From assembly GCA_029449235.1 (NCBI GenBank), contig JANATG010000014.1:930001-994000 (forward strand): DNA of 64,000 nucleotides, written 5' to 3'. Made by a program: the position numbers and the translations under genes. This document shows positions 53,289 through 64,000 of the stretch, one piece after another. Position 1 is the stretch's first letter. Each line of letters begins with the position of its first letter. This DNA is from Linnemannia schmuckeri. Its lineage: Eukaryota; Mortierellomycota; Mortierellomycetes; Mortierellales; Mortierellaceae. The notes under the pieces are model-generated. The model ran no database searches and was not told the DNA's origin. It saw nothing but the letters and a program-made list of their open reading frames with translations.

Positions 53289-53782
53289 ACCAAGACGGAG
53301 CAGATCGGGTTCCTGGAGTCAAGGCCTAAAAATCCACACGTGTCGATAGACTAGGAGCCAAGGTGTTGAACCTGTTGATGAAGCTGAGCCTCATGATCGA
53401 TCTCCAAACTCGTAATACGATAACTAAGGACGATTTCGAGATGGACGTAGTATCTGGCGAACGAGTACATGTCCAGCGTTTGGGAAATGGAGTGCCATAT
53501 TCCCCCCTCCCCCCTCTTTTATTCGTGACAATCTTCCTTAAGGAAAAAAAAATGGGTAAATGGCTTTTGGTGTCAAAACGTGTTAGTGAACTATTATTTT
53601 TGTCCGCTTGCTTCCACTTCAACCGCCGCTATTCCTTTTACTAGCAGTTCAGGCATCCGTGAAATTTCCATCCTGCACTTTTATTTTCATCTTTGAACCG
53701 GAGGCGATATGAGAAAGGAACAACGAAAACAAAATTACGATGCAAAGAGAAGATGAGGTTATACGATTCAAAAGCGAAAATC
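53289..53782. other. intergenic region
   Basis: Nothing recognised. Contains a CCCCTCCCCCCTC tract near 53505. The DNA from 53290 to 53480 may be further decayed F-box sequence, but no motif could be read. Confidence 0.35.
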
Positions 53783-55780
53783 TTATCCATGCTGGGTATT
53801 CAATAGATTATCCAATTCATCCTTGGTCCACAGCCCATCCAAAGGCGTATTGCGGGATGGCCAATTTCTACGAAGATCCAATCCAGGTTTTCGTCTCAGC
53901 AGCCAGTTCAGGTGCTCGTATCCGTCAACCCCGACATGGATAGGAACCTCGTCTTGATATGGAAGCAACTCGAGCACTTGTAGCCTTGGCCAATGTTCCA
54001 CCATCCACTCGAGTTCATCCTGCTTCAGCGTCATCGCGACCTCGGGGTTGCCTAGGTGAACTGATCCATGTAGCTCCTTGAAGTTCCTCAGCCCAGATAG
54101 CCAGTCAAGATAGCCGCGCGACTACCATGAACACCGAGCGAGAGCAACAACGGGAACCGGTCCTTGCTGCGAAACGACATGTCAAAAACTCTACTGCAGT
54201 TACACATACTGTGAATGCCGGGGATGGCTGGCAGATATCGGTTGTTAAGCATGCGGTCGATACATGCACTTAAGTTTAGGACCTCCAGCTCGACAAGCGA
54301 CCCGATCTGTTCATAAAGTCTTTCGAGAAGGTTCCATTGTTCCTGATTCTGATCCAAAGAAGTTGAACTAGAGTGTTGAAGGTAGTACGCCGGTAGATGC
54401 GTTGGAGTAGGATCCTTGAATTGACCCAGTCAACGGTCATCTCGAGATGCTTGAGACCGGTGCAGACCCACTCGTGAGCGACTATCTCTGGCAACCTGGC
54501 GACGGCGCAGTTATTCGACCGATTGCGGATCTCCAGTCTCTCGAGAGCGGCACAGGTTGTTAGAATGGACTCTATGACCGCGTTACTCAGTCCCCGGCAG
54601 CTCGAGAGTCTGACATCCCTCAAAGTGACGCTGTGGTGCTGGAATGAAGCCACGACAAGATCCTCGCTAATCTGATCGTATCCTTGGTCGTAATACTCGA
54701 CTAAGAAAGACTCGAGAGTAGAGTAGACACCATCAAGAATATCAAAAGGATTCCAGCTATACCAGTCTGACGCCTCTTTTCTGGCCTTGATATGGCGGAT
54801 GTGTCGACAGTGCCTCTTGACAAACGGCGCAACTTCCTTGATCACCGACACGGAATTTGGGTACATTAGGAGAAGTGCGAAAGTGTCAATGTAAGGGCAA
54901 TGCTCCAGGATTCGACCATACTCTGACAGCTGCATGTCCTTGTGAATAGGAGCTCGAGTTTCTTCAAACGAAGCAAGGGTCCTTCCCGCAGAGTCAATGT
55001 CTCGACAATAGGAGCTGAATCCTCACCCTCCTCCTTCAATGTCTCCTCCAGCCTCGCGGAAAACCCAGATCTCAGCACCAAAGATACCAAGGATATGGGC
55101 AGGCAGAAGAAGAGAGCTGTCATTGACGCCAACCAACGTTCATCGCCCTGACGAGATTCGACGTGGAGGTACTCGAGCTCGCTTAAACTGGCGATGCTAC
55201 GGAGAAGAAGGACCTCGTCGAAAGTTGTCTTAAGCTCTAGCCATGTCAATGTGAGATGAGTCAAACGAGGGTTGAGCTCCAATAGCCAGCAGAGTTGAGG
55301 GATTAGGTCGCTAGAGTCATAGTTGGCGACGCCTGGGATGTAAATTGCCATGGAATGGTTGCTCGGGAACAGACCGCACTCAAGACGTATCAGGCTAGTT
55401 ATGGGCAAGAAGCAGGCGTTCTTGAAAGAAGACTGTGGATTTCGGGACGGCATCCATTCGGGTCTGGAGGGCGAAGACAAAGTGTCAACAGGTTCTCCAA
55501 TCCCGTTCATGTATAATACCAGGGAATCAGCATCTATGTCGAGCGTCCGCACGTGGTGTTCTCGTCCAGCTAGGCCCTTAAAGCGTTCGGCATGAACCTC
55601 CTTATGTTCATTGCGCTGCCAGTCTTTGATAGTGACATTGCGCCAGATGATAGGTGAGCAGATATAGTTGAGGGCGGAGCTTGTTGTTGACAGACAGGCG
55701 AGTACTTTCTGGTCCAGGAAGGTTGACAAGAGGTCGACGAGTTCCACTGTAAAGAAGAATGTGACCATGGCTGGATGCAT
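53783..55780 (-). pseudogene. F-box-like/LRR pseudogene with three frameshifts
   Basis: Collinear in four frames with the intact gene at 46205-48577. Piece 1 (55780 to about 54940) has the F-box-like start TFFFTVELVDLLSTFL and LRR stretches. Near 54940 the frame shifts: KDMQLSEYGRILEHCP continues in the next frame. Piece 2 (about 54935-54360) contains CAALERLEIRNRS and HEWVCTGLKHLEMTVDW, matching APWVCSNLKYLGLAV of the relative. Near 54360 it shifts again to QEQWNLLERLYEQIGSLVELEVLNLS. Between 54090 and 54034 a third shift leads to DELEWMVEHWPRLQVLELLP, the C-terminal family motif. The reading is otherwise good, which suggests recent loss. An alternative is sequencing error, but three separate shifts in one gene next to intact paralogues make decay more likely. 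Confidence 0.75.
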
Positions 55781-57832
55781 GGTGAGATGAAAGAAGGATT
55801 TGGGGAGGATATGGTTGGCGGTGAAGAGGATGGAAAAGAAGAGGAAAAGAAGAAAGAGTCTCTTTTTTACCGTCTTTTTTTCTAATCGAAGCGACAAGCA
55901 TTAACAAACAAATTAAGATACTGTGAGGTGGTCCAATGGTCCACGGTCCTGACAGTCACATTTACTTTTTCTATTCTTTTTCCTCGGAGCAAACAACTGA
56001 TGCACACATCACACAATGCAGCATCATCAGGATTAAGAATGCACTCCACGGAAGCAAGGCTCATCGCACACCTCAACTCGTTGCCTTCCTCGTTGAACAC
56101 TTCGACACAAGGGCACTTACGAAACCCCACAGCTCAACCCACCTCATCTAACAGGAGGCTCCGCATGAAATGGAAATGCAGTCCTTATTAGTGGGTACAA
56201 TAGAAAGAAGTGGCGCCATCGTCTATATACACTCTTCAAACCCTCCATCTTTGTTCCCGCCATACTCCGAGTTCCACCGGTTACGGCCGTCCTTTTTTAT
56301 TTTCTTTTTTTAAAATAATTGATCGAAAAGTTGTTTCTTGGTGATGACATTGCTCAATATCATGTCCATTGTGTATTGTGTTCATAGCTTGTAAAAAACC
56401 TCTACTCACCCCCCCCCCCCCCCAAAAAAAAAATGGCAGCATCTCCTTCCGATAGGATCTCAATGTACGAACGCACATACCCTTACAAGGAGATAAGTGT
56501 TCATGATTCATGATTCCTGCTTTTGAATAGATGAATCACATCAAGAGGTGAAAGAGAGAGGAGGCTATGGCACAGTTTTATTTGCTCCGATCGCGCAAAA
56601 ATGCAGAATGTAAGAGGATACACGATCTAGCCCTTCCTTTCCTCGACTCAACGACAAACACAAAGGAGACATAAGAGGAGTAAGTGAGAAAAAGAAACGG
56701 ATAGAGTATATTGGAATGTAAGGATAAATATGAAATGGGAAAAAAAATACATATCTTGATGTCGCCTAGAAAGGCACAAAGTATCGAACCGCGCGCAAGG
56801 TTTGTTTCTTTTTTGGGAAGATAAAAGCAAGTTGTCGTAATATGCACTCACCTCTGTTCACAGTGCCACATTTTTTTGGCGCATTGAGCAATCAATCTAT
56901 CGATATGGAAAGAAAGCAAAATCTGTTTTCCAAACAGCCTCTTTTTCTCGATTTACCCTTCAAGTCGAATCGAGCTTGTACCCTGAAGTGATGAATAAAA
57001 ATAACGCGAGAAATTTGATGTCTCATCAAAGTAACTACTTTTGAAAGAAGAGCTTCGCCCCACATTTTGGACGAGTCATTTCGTGAGCTGATCAGCGTCT
57101 TAGAGCTTGGTTTTTGCGTACACATTCTCAACAACGGTAAAGCAACAACAAAATAATGCAAAATATTTCACCTACATAAAAATCCAATGTGTGTGAGGAG
57201 TCAACATTGATACACCCTCACTTAATGGGGTTCAAATCAAAGCATAAAGCATAGGAGAGAAAGCGATGAGGAGGGAGGTAGCGATAGTGAATAGCTACAG
57301 AGGAAAAATAACGGTCAGAGAAACACCAGAAAATCATGGCCCTCTTCAAAATGGCTATCACCTTTTGACTTTCGTCTATTGCTGTTCCCTCCCTGCAGTT
57401 GTCTGTCTACATCTCCTCCCACTCTGTTGGGTATTTCTAGAAGAGCCCATCGTCAGTTCTTCCTTTTCTTTCATAATACCCTTTTCATCACACATGTCGA
57501 TTGATCCCAATATTTTTTCCCACAATTTGTCACCTCTCTTTTTCATCCGAGAGTCTGAGGGTCCTTTCAACTTGTTTTTTTTGTGCTCGTATGTATAAAG
57601 GACTCATTATCTACACTTACCCTCCCCTTTCCCCACAACAGCCTGCAATCCCTTCGCACTTCTCCATCTCCAATTATATATCCACCTTCTTCTATTACAC
57701 GCCTGAAACAAAGAGACGCACCCGCGCACAATATGTGCACCCCTACCGCCGCCATTGCATCAAGGGGTTCCTCATCCTCCAAAACATAAATCTTCCTCCT
57801 CACCATCCTGGCAACGCCCGGGCGTCGCCGCC
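55781..57832. other. gene-poor region with homopolymer C and A tract
   Basis: No gene is recognised in 2 kb. A minus-strand ORF (55882-56130) is Cys-containing but starts with a donor-like GTAAGT and has no family features. A C16 run followed by A9 lies at about 56408-56432. From 57360 a CT-rich, promoter-like stretch with TATAAAG at about 57594 leads towards the defensin-like sequence at 57833. Confidence 0.45.
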
Positions 57833-57949
57833 AATTTCGGATGTCCCTTCTGGCCAGACGACTGTGCCAAAAACCGCAGACGGTTCGGGTTCAAGGATGG
57901 GTTGTGTGGCGGTTGGCTACGGTTCGAGTGTGAATGCAATCCTTATTAA
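57833..57949 (+). pseudogene. defensin-like sequence lacking one core cysteine and a signal peptide
   Basis: A 38-codon stretch starting NFGCPF and ending CECNPY before TAA. Cys positions give C-x6-C-x3-[Arg]-x9-C-x7-C-x1-C. This is the spacing of micasin-type fungal CS-alpha-beta defensins except that the third Cys is an Arg codon CGC (57875-57877), one transition away from TGC. The open frame continues upstream to about 57755 but has no ATG and no hydrophobic leader there, and no intron linking to a signal peptide exon could be defined. Hence it is called a pseudogene. The alternative is a live gene with an unseen first exon and two disulfides. It lies 1.4 kb from the chitin synthase 3' flank and has no recognised neighbour upstream. 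Confidence 0.45.
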
Positions 57950-58211
57950 AGCTGGGATTTCCCACAATCAGCAAGAGTCAATTACATACTCTTCCTTATG
58001 CTTACCCCTACCCCCTATCCTATCTTTCTCTTGTCTCTTGTCTTTCCCCTTGAACGATCCTCATCCGCTACAAATCATGCCTTTTTTTCAATTATCCTCT
58101 AACAAAAGCACTCGGCAGCGTGAATACAATTACAACCATGGAAAGGGCTATGTACAGTACAGAAAAAAAAAGCGCGAGATTTATATATGTCTATAGATAA
58201 ATGTGTGTAGA

Positions 58212-61200
58212 TTACAAAGGAGGAGGAGCATCCTGCTGGGGACGCCCTTGATTTTGTCGCTGTAGCTCGGCATCAATCGCACGGCTGATAAAGTCCCTCC
58301 TTGGCGTTAAGTCGATTCCAAAGACCTGTTCCAACTGCTGACGGATTTTCTTCTTGGTCACCGTCATCAGATCCACACCCGTCAACAGTTCCTGAATCTT
58401 AATCACAAGCTCTTCATCCGATGGGCCACCGGCCCCAGCTCCGGGGAGGGAACCGAGGGAGGTGTTGGACATTAAATGAGGCGAGTGGATGGTTGACAAA
58501 ATGGGAGATCCCTGCTGCTGCATAAGATGGAGCTGGTTTACGCTCATCAGGGGTGAGCCCATGGCCATTGTTGGCAAGGTGGACCCAGACATCGACATGA
58601 ACTGCTGTTGCTGTTGAGGGTCTTGGAATGACATCTGGTGCTGCTGGAGAGGAGAGCCCGCCGTGGGGATCATGCCCAAGGCGGCGGAGCTCATCACTGG
58701 GGTGCCCATGCTAACACCACCGACGGGGGCCAAGCCGAGTCCGACAGGGTTTCCAAACTGGTTCATTTCAATCATGTCGCCAGCCGACCTGACAGACATC
58801 ATCGAGCCACGTGGTCCAGTATTCTGCATAAGGTTGCTGTTGTTGGGCGTCAACATTCCTTGAGGGTCGACAAATGGTCCTCCTCCCATCTGTAGTTGCT
58901 GTTGTTGTTGCATCTGCTCACTGTACAACTGCGCGGGCGAAGGCGAAGCGGAGCGGGGGCGACCACCAGCCGAGCCAGGGATGTATCCAGTAGGGATCTG
59001 AGAGGGGACTCTAGAGTGTCTTCCAGCCTGGTTCAAGTTGATGGCATTCGAATCGCGGTAGTAATCATGGGCAACATCCTCGCCACCCAATCCCGAAATC
59101 ACACTCTTGGCGCCGTCGTTGTCATAGTATAGTGAAGGGGATCGTCCGTAGTAAGAATCCAACTTGCTGTACTGGTTCGACTGCAAGCCACCGCCCAACA
59201 TTCCAGAGTGGTCATAGCGCGAAGAGGGCATAACAACCGATCCATGATCATCCTGATAGCTGCTGGCAATGACAGACCCCTCATGGTGAGGGTTATAGTA
59301 TCCACTTCCCTCCAACTGCATCATCCTCTCAGCCTCGAACGCTTCAAGACTCTTGAGCGGAATCGAGTTGGGATCGAATCGGGTCTGGGCTTCAGCAACC
59401 ATCACGGTCTTCTTTCCGTCCGCACCAACGACCTGACGGGTGTTACCCCACGAGAAATCGTCAAAGTGCCAGAACGAGTACAGGGGGATAAAGACAGAGA
59501 AGATGGGCATGGCAATGATATATATAATCATCCATCCGATATGTTGCCAAGCACCCTTGAGGATAAAGATCAAGGCCTGAAGACCATAAACGGCGGCCAA
59601 CATGGCGACGGCAACAGTGGGCAGAGGCGAGGCATGGGTGGCGACAATGATGATCAAGTAGACGAGGTAGACAAACGAGGCGGGGAGGATCAAGGTTCCG
59701 AGAAGATCGACCAGGACAATGAACCGCATCGAGAAACAGCAGAATCCACAGAGCTCCGACAGGACCATGAGTTCTCCCAGATTGTGAATTGTCGAGTTGA
59801 TCCAACGACGACGTTGTGACAGCAGAACTCGCCACTTGTCGGGCGCGACGGTTTTGCAGGTGGCATCGGGCGTGAACTTGAGCTTGTAGGCTGGGAAGTA
59901 CTTCATCATCAGCGTAGTCAAGTAGCGATCCTCTCCGAGTGAGAGCAAGTTGCGTTTGTGGAGGGTGTCGACGTCATTGTGGCTGTAGTCTCTCAGGATG
60001 TTGTTGGCGACGATCAAGGGTTTGCCACCAACAGTCAGGATACGGTACATGGAGAAACAGCCAGGCAGACAGGTGACACTTCCAAAGAGAGACTCGAATG
60101 ATTTGGCGAGATGGTGAGAGATGTAATATTCGTAAACCTGGATCATGGTTGTGAAGGAACGGTCCTCGTTGGCAACCATCGTTTCTCCACAGAGACCAAT
60201 GACCTTGGAATCAGCAACCATGCAGGCAACAAGGCGGTTCAAGGAGTCAGGCATAACCTCCGTGTCAGCATCGACTTGCAAAATGTACTATTGTCATTCA
60301 ACATTGAGAAATAATAATTAGGACTCCATAAAGTATCATTTCGGTACAATACAGCTTTACCAATAGAAAGTGGTTTACCTCGTAGAGATTGGGGTGGACG
60401 CCAATGATGTTCTTCATGTGGTGGTACATCTCGAGCTCGAGGGGGCACATTTTTTTACCAGTATGAATACTGTTCAAAAAGTTCATCAGGATCAGCTGAG
60501 AATCACGCTTGCCGCGGTTTCCAGGCTTAGAGGTCTCATTGGGCATGCCGACCTTGGCAACAACCAGGTAAGGAACCATATGCCCTTCAAATTCGTACAG
60601 GCCCGAGTAGACCTTGCAGCAGTTCAATTGCTGTCCTCCAATACCCAACGCCTTGTAAGTAACAGGCTCGACCTCAACACCCTCGGTGGGTTGCCATCCA
60701 AGGACATCCAGCACAATCTTGGGCGTAGGCAGCTCGTTTCCAGATCCAACAATCATTCCATCGGCAATAACCAGCAGCAGCTTGCGCTTGTCGTCGTATT
60801 CCAGCGCAGCCAGGGATCGAAGCGTCTTCTGAAGCGACTCCTCGCCCTCGGTGTAACAAGGGACTTGGCAAATGACAAACTTGTCATAGTTGATGGGCTC
60901 ACGCTTCGACGTCAGCTGCAGGGCAGCCAAGAACTTGATCAGGATAACTCCTCCCATCAAAACCGAAGCTCCAAGCAGAATCCAGTTTCCAAACTGACAC
61001 TTGGCCGAGTCGCGCTCATCCAGCACACCAACATAAAAGGCGTTGTTGAGGCACGTCAATGTGTCCGATTGAACCTGCTTGTCCAACTTCTTGAAGGCGA
61101 TGGTGATATCCGTGCCAAAGTTGTTCTGGAAGAGCTCGACGACCTCCGTGCTGATAAAGGGCTTGAAGGAGGGATCCTTGATGAAGCTTCCGCCGGTGTT

Positions 61201-64000
61201 TTTGATGTACACAGTCAGGTCGTAAATCTTGTCGTCGATCTTGGCCCAGACGTAGGGTCCCGACTGGTTTCCAAAGATGTTGGGAGGAATGGCAACCATA
61301 CCCTTCTTCATTGGCGCCAGTTTTGGCACAGCAGTGTCGGCGTACCAGGTTGACGACTGATACCAAGGAAAGTTTTGCAGATTGCGAGGCGAGGGTCCGT
61401 GAGTAGGCATATGTTGTGGCTGGTAAGGTTCCTCGGGGAGGATGATGATGGGATCCGTCACTAAGCCGGGACAAGCCCAGCGCAAGTCCACAGGGAACTC
61501 GGAGGTCAGATCTTTACCGCCGCTTTCGCTCACGTACGAATAGGGCGAAGGGTAAGTTGCGGCGTTCAATCCAGAGTGGTCGTTCCTGGCAAACTTGGAG
61601 ATGTCGTAGACGATACCGCGGATCGACACCCACAAGTCGGAGGGCTCGGTGTGATAGCTGATCGACTCGGGAGTGTACATCTCGTTGAAGGTCGGGCAGA
61701 TGATCTTGGGGAGACCGATGATGAAAAAGATGACGATCGCCGATAGCCAAAAGACGATCAAGCAGAGCGTCACCTTCTCACGCCAGGCCATCTGGACATC
61801 GGGGCGCTTCATGCGACCGCACAGAGACAGCGCAAACGAAGGGATCCACCAGGTGTTCATCCATACAAAGGCAACCCAAGCGCGGCGGGTCTTAGTCTTG
61901 GCCTTCGGAGGCTGGATGGACTCATCGGCCTTGGTTCTGTTCAATGCCAAAGTGGGCTTGCGCTTGATCTCGGCGCTGCCCTTGTCGTAGTTCTGGAAAA
62001 TTAATTGCCTATATAGGTCATTCAACAAGCATGGTTAGCTTTGCTTGTTGCAAATGCCTTTGGCAGGAAAAGGAAAAAAAAAAAAGCAAAATTAGAAGGC
62101 AATGAAATTATTTACCTGTCGCTCTCTGTGCCAGGGGTGCCGATAGTCCTGTTCTCAGAAACGGGTGACTCGGGTTCTTGAACACGGTGCTGGAACTTGA
62201 TTTGGTTGCCTGACAAGAACCCTGCAGACTCAGCGGTAGGGTAATTCTCCGAGTTCGCTGAGGCATCCGACTCTGCGCGGGGTCGGTAAGGAGACTGGGT
62301 ATCGATGGCCATGGCCGCAGGACTAGGCTGCTGAGAGATTGCACCGGGCGAAATAAAGTTCGAAAACTCCCGCTGCTCATCAGCATCCGCTTCAAAGGTC
62401 AGTCCTTTACCCTCTACCTTCTCAATATCCATGCAGCCATCCTCAAGAAACTTCCAAGCCGCGAAAGAAATCCAGACATACTCCCGCCCGATGGCACCGT
62501 CCTTGGGGATTTCCCATCCAAGAGCCTGGGCCGCGGCCTTGCACTGATCCATGTTAGAGCCAGAGCGGTCAAAACTAACTCCGCAACGCTCAAACAAGAC
62601 TCCGTATCTCTGCAGGAAAGAAGCGTGATCAAAGGAGACGCAGTACTCTGCACGGAGTTTGGACTGAATGAGGGCACCCAATTGGTAGGATTCGATCTGC
62701 GAGCGAATCAAGACGGGATCGCACTCCAAAAGACCATCGGCCATCCTATTATTGGGACGCAAATGGATAATCTGATAAAGCTGGGACCCATCCAAAGAGG
62801 TGCAAATGTCGCGAAGAGTCGAGTGCAGCTGCTTGATGACGGTCGAGACAGCGTTGGGGGTCTTGCCCTTCCTCCTGGCCTGGACCTGGGTCTGCTTGCC
62901 TCTGCGCATACTGGGCTGACGAAGAGGAATCGTCGACAGCTGCGCCTTAACAATAGTCTCCTTGGAACGGGGGTGGCTCTCCATCACCAAGGCAGGGTTG
63001 GACTCCAGAAGCTGGAGCATAAAGGGGCTACTCGAGCTCTGGAAAAGAGAAATAAAGTCGGGCGAAAGAATGTCCTGGTTCTTGACATAAAAGTTCTCGA
63101 GGTTGTAGTGGACATCACCGGCATAGTGACGAATACCAAAGGATGAAGCGTAAGTCGTTCCGTGGATAAACGAGGTGTTGGACTGGAAAGTGCGGTTCAT
63201 TCCTGGAAGCATTGAGCTCGATTCGGCATCGCTAGAATTCTTGCTGGCCTTCAAAGTTGAATCGTGAAAGAAGCGAACCAATCCACGGGGAGAAGCATCA
63301 GTCAAGGTGTCAAGTCCACAAAGAAGGTCGACAGCTGCCTGGTTGCGCTCATTCAAAAGAGGTTCTACGATCTGAAGACCATCCGCTGCAACCGCCTGTG
63401 CATCCTCGTTAAAGAGCTTTTGGTGCACGAATCCCTGAAGCGTCTCGTTGCAAAAGTTGGTGCAAAAGTTTTCGAATCCAGTGGGTGAATGACTGTCGAA
63501 TCCGGGTATGTCGAGGATACCGATGAACGAGACCTGTTCTTCCTGTCTCCTGCACATCTGCTTGTTCATGGCTTCGACCATGTAGGTGAACAAGAGGCTG
63601 TACAAGCCGCGGGCAAGACTGTCGCACTGCCTCTTGGCCGATGCCGAGTCCAAGATGACTGTACACATGTCCCCTGAAATCATCTTGCGCTTGTACGACA
63701 ATGCCTGCTGTAGTGCATCTGTTCGTGTGGGTAGTTGTATATCGATGCGGAGAAAGAAGAAAAAAAAGAACATTAGCGGACGTGCGTTAGACATAGCCCA
63801 TTTGCATTGCTTTTTTTGTTCATTCATTCATCGCCGTATTGTTTACCTTCTTCAACTCCGAGGAGGTCCGCAACCAGGTCAAAGATGTGTCTCTGTCTGG
63901 GGATAGTTGCCATCAACGTTGGATCCTGAGCTGAATCTACAAAGTCAATCCTGCCCAAGTGTAAAATAGCCGCCAAAAGTTCCCAGATCTGCGAGATCAA
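58212..64000 (-). CDS. chitin synthase with myosin motor-like domain (class V/VII type), 5' end outside window
   Basis: Plasma-membrane enzyme that polymerises UDP-GlcNAc into chitin. Visible exons: beyond 64000 to 63847, 63718-62116, 62008-60379 and 60287-58212, GT-AG, about 1820 residues. The N-terminal part is the second half of a myosin head (DILDIPGFDS-type VSFIGILDIPGFDSHS, FHDSTL, LRPN, and a C-terminal IQ-less end). Next come membrane helices, a cytochrome b5-like domain (DLWVSIRGIVYDISKF, HSGLNAATYP), and the chitin synthase catalytic domain with ILQVDADTEV (60287 onward), GEDRYLT and QRRRWINST. Several helices and a long Gln/Ser/Gly-rich linker follow, then a C-terminal DEK_C-like domain (DEELVIKIQELL, KKKIRQQLEQVFG). 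All catalytic motifs are intact. The ATP-binding part of the motor lies outside the window. The motor-like domain usually tethers such enzymes for delivery along actin. Confidence 0.93.

Noticed and set aside
55882..56130. 82-codon minus-strand ORF with nine Cys
   Set aside because: No signal peptide, no recognisable Cys pattern, and a donor-like GTAAGT right after the start; could not be supported as a gene.
55928..56191. ORF ending WKCSPY followed by a stop, similar in its last codons to the end of the defensin-like sequence at 57949 (CECNPY)
   Set aside because: Only about the last ten codons resemble each other; no upstream Cys framework is present in any frame, so chance similarity is likely.
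58895..61353. Several + strand ORFs over the chitin synthase, including 60370-61353
   Set aside because: Antisense to exons with intact catalytic motifs; no independent features.
1..64000. tRNA, rRNA, CRISPR or riboswitch elements
   Set aside because: No cloverleaf with a GGTTCRA-type T arm and matching stems, no rRNA blocks and no regularly spaced repeats were found by eye. CRISPR arrays would not be expected in a fungal nuclear genome.

Overview
The window is fungal nuclear DNA. Its genes are split by short GT-AG introns, its intergenic DNA is full of poly(T)/poly(A) and CT-rich tracts, and it carries a myosin-motor chitin synthase and a dense expansion of F-box/leucine-rich-repeat genes. 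That combination points to an early-diverging filamentous fungus of the Mucoromycota, most likely a Mortierella-type species. This placement is an inference from gene content; no marker gene was compared.

Layout. Positions 1-15,300 hold housekeeping and regulatory genes: a seven-exon hexokinase (202-3273, +), a 4.5 kb gene-poor stretch, a homeobox transcription factor (7809-10827, +), ribosomal protein eS21 (11242-12345, +) and UDP-N-acetylglucosamine pyrophosphorylase (12938-15307, -). Positions 15,300-34,200 hold a decayed PDR-type ABC transporter (about 17.7-18.5 kb), the first F-box-like/LRR gene (18637-20769, +), a small defensin-like ORF (21472-21624, +), an 11-exon Mei2-like RNA-binding protein with RS and RGG regions (22060-27127, -), a membrane-anchored disordered protein (28737-30474, +), a second F-box-like gene (30538-32469, -), a small secreted-protein candidate (32754-33035, -), a foldback element (33596-33805) and a short MLRQ/NDUFA4-like gene (34015-34176, +).

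Positions 34,480-38,248 form a near-perfect palindrome. Two arms of 1806 bp flank a 157 bp loop, and each arm carries the same inactivated Tc1/IS630-type transposase. Beyond it, 38,267-55,780 is an F-box/LRR cluster (five intact genes, one multi-frameshift pseudogene and one tail fragment), interrupted by a T5orf172/MUG113-like gene (40644-42821, -). The right end holds a second defensin-like sequence (57833-57949, +) and the 3' part of a class V/VII-type chitin synthase with a myosin head (58212-64000, -), which runs off the window.

Functional links. Hexokinase, UDP-GlcNAc pyrophosphorylase and chitin synthase are early, middle and final steps of the route from glucose to chitin. They are far apart on mixed strands, so this is probably coincidence. 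The F-box genes look like a lineage-specific, birth-and-death substrate-adaptor family. The most unusual items are the palindrome with two identically broken transposases, and two sequences with micasin/plectasin-type defensin cysteine spacing that each lack one expected cysteine.
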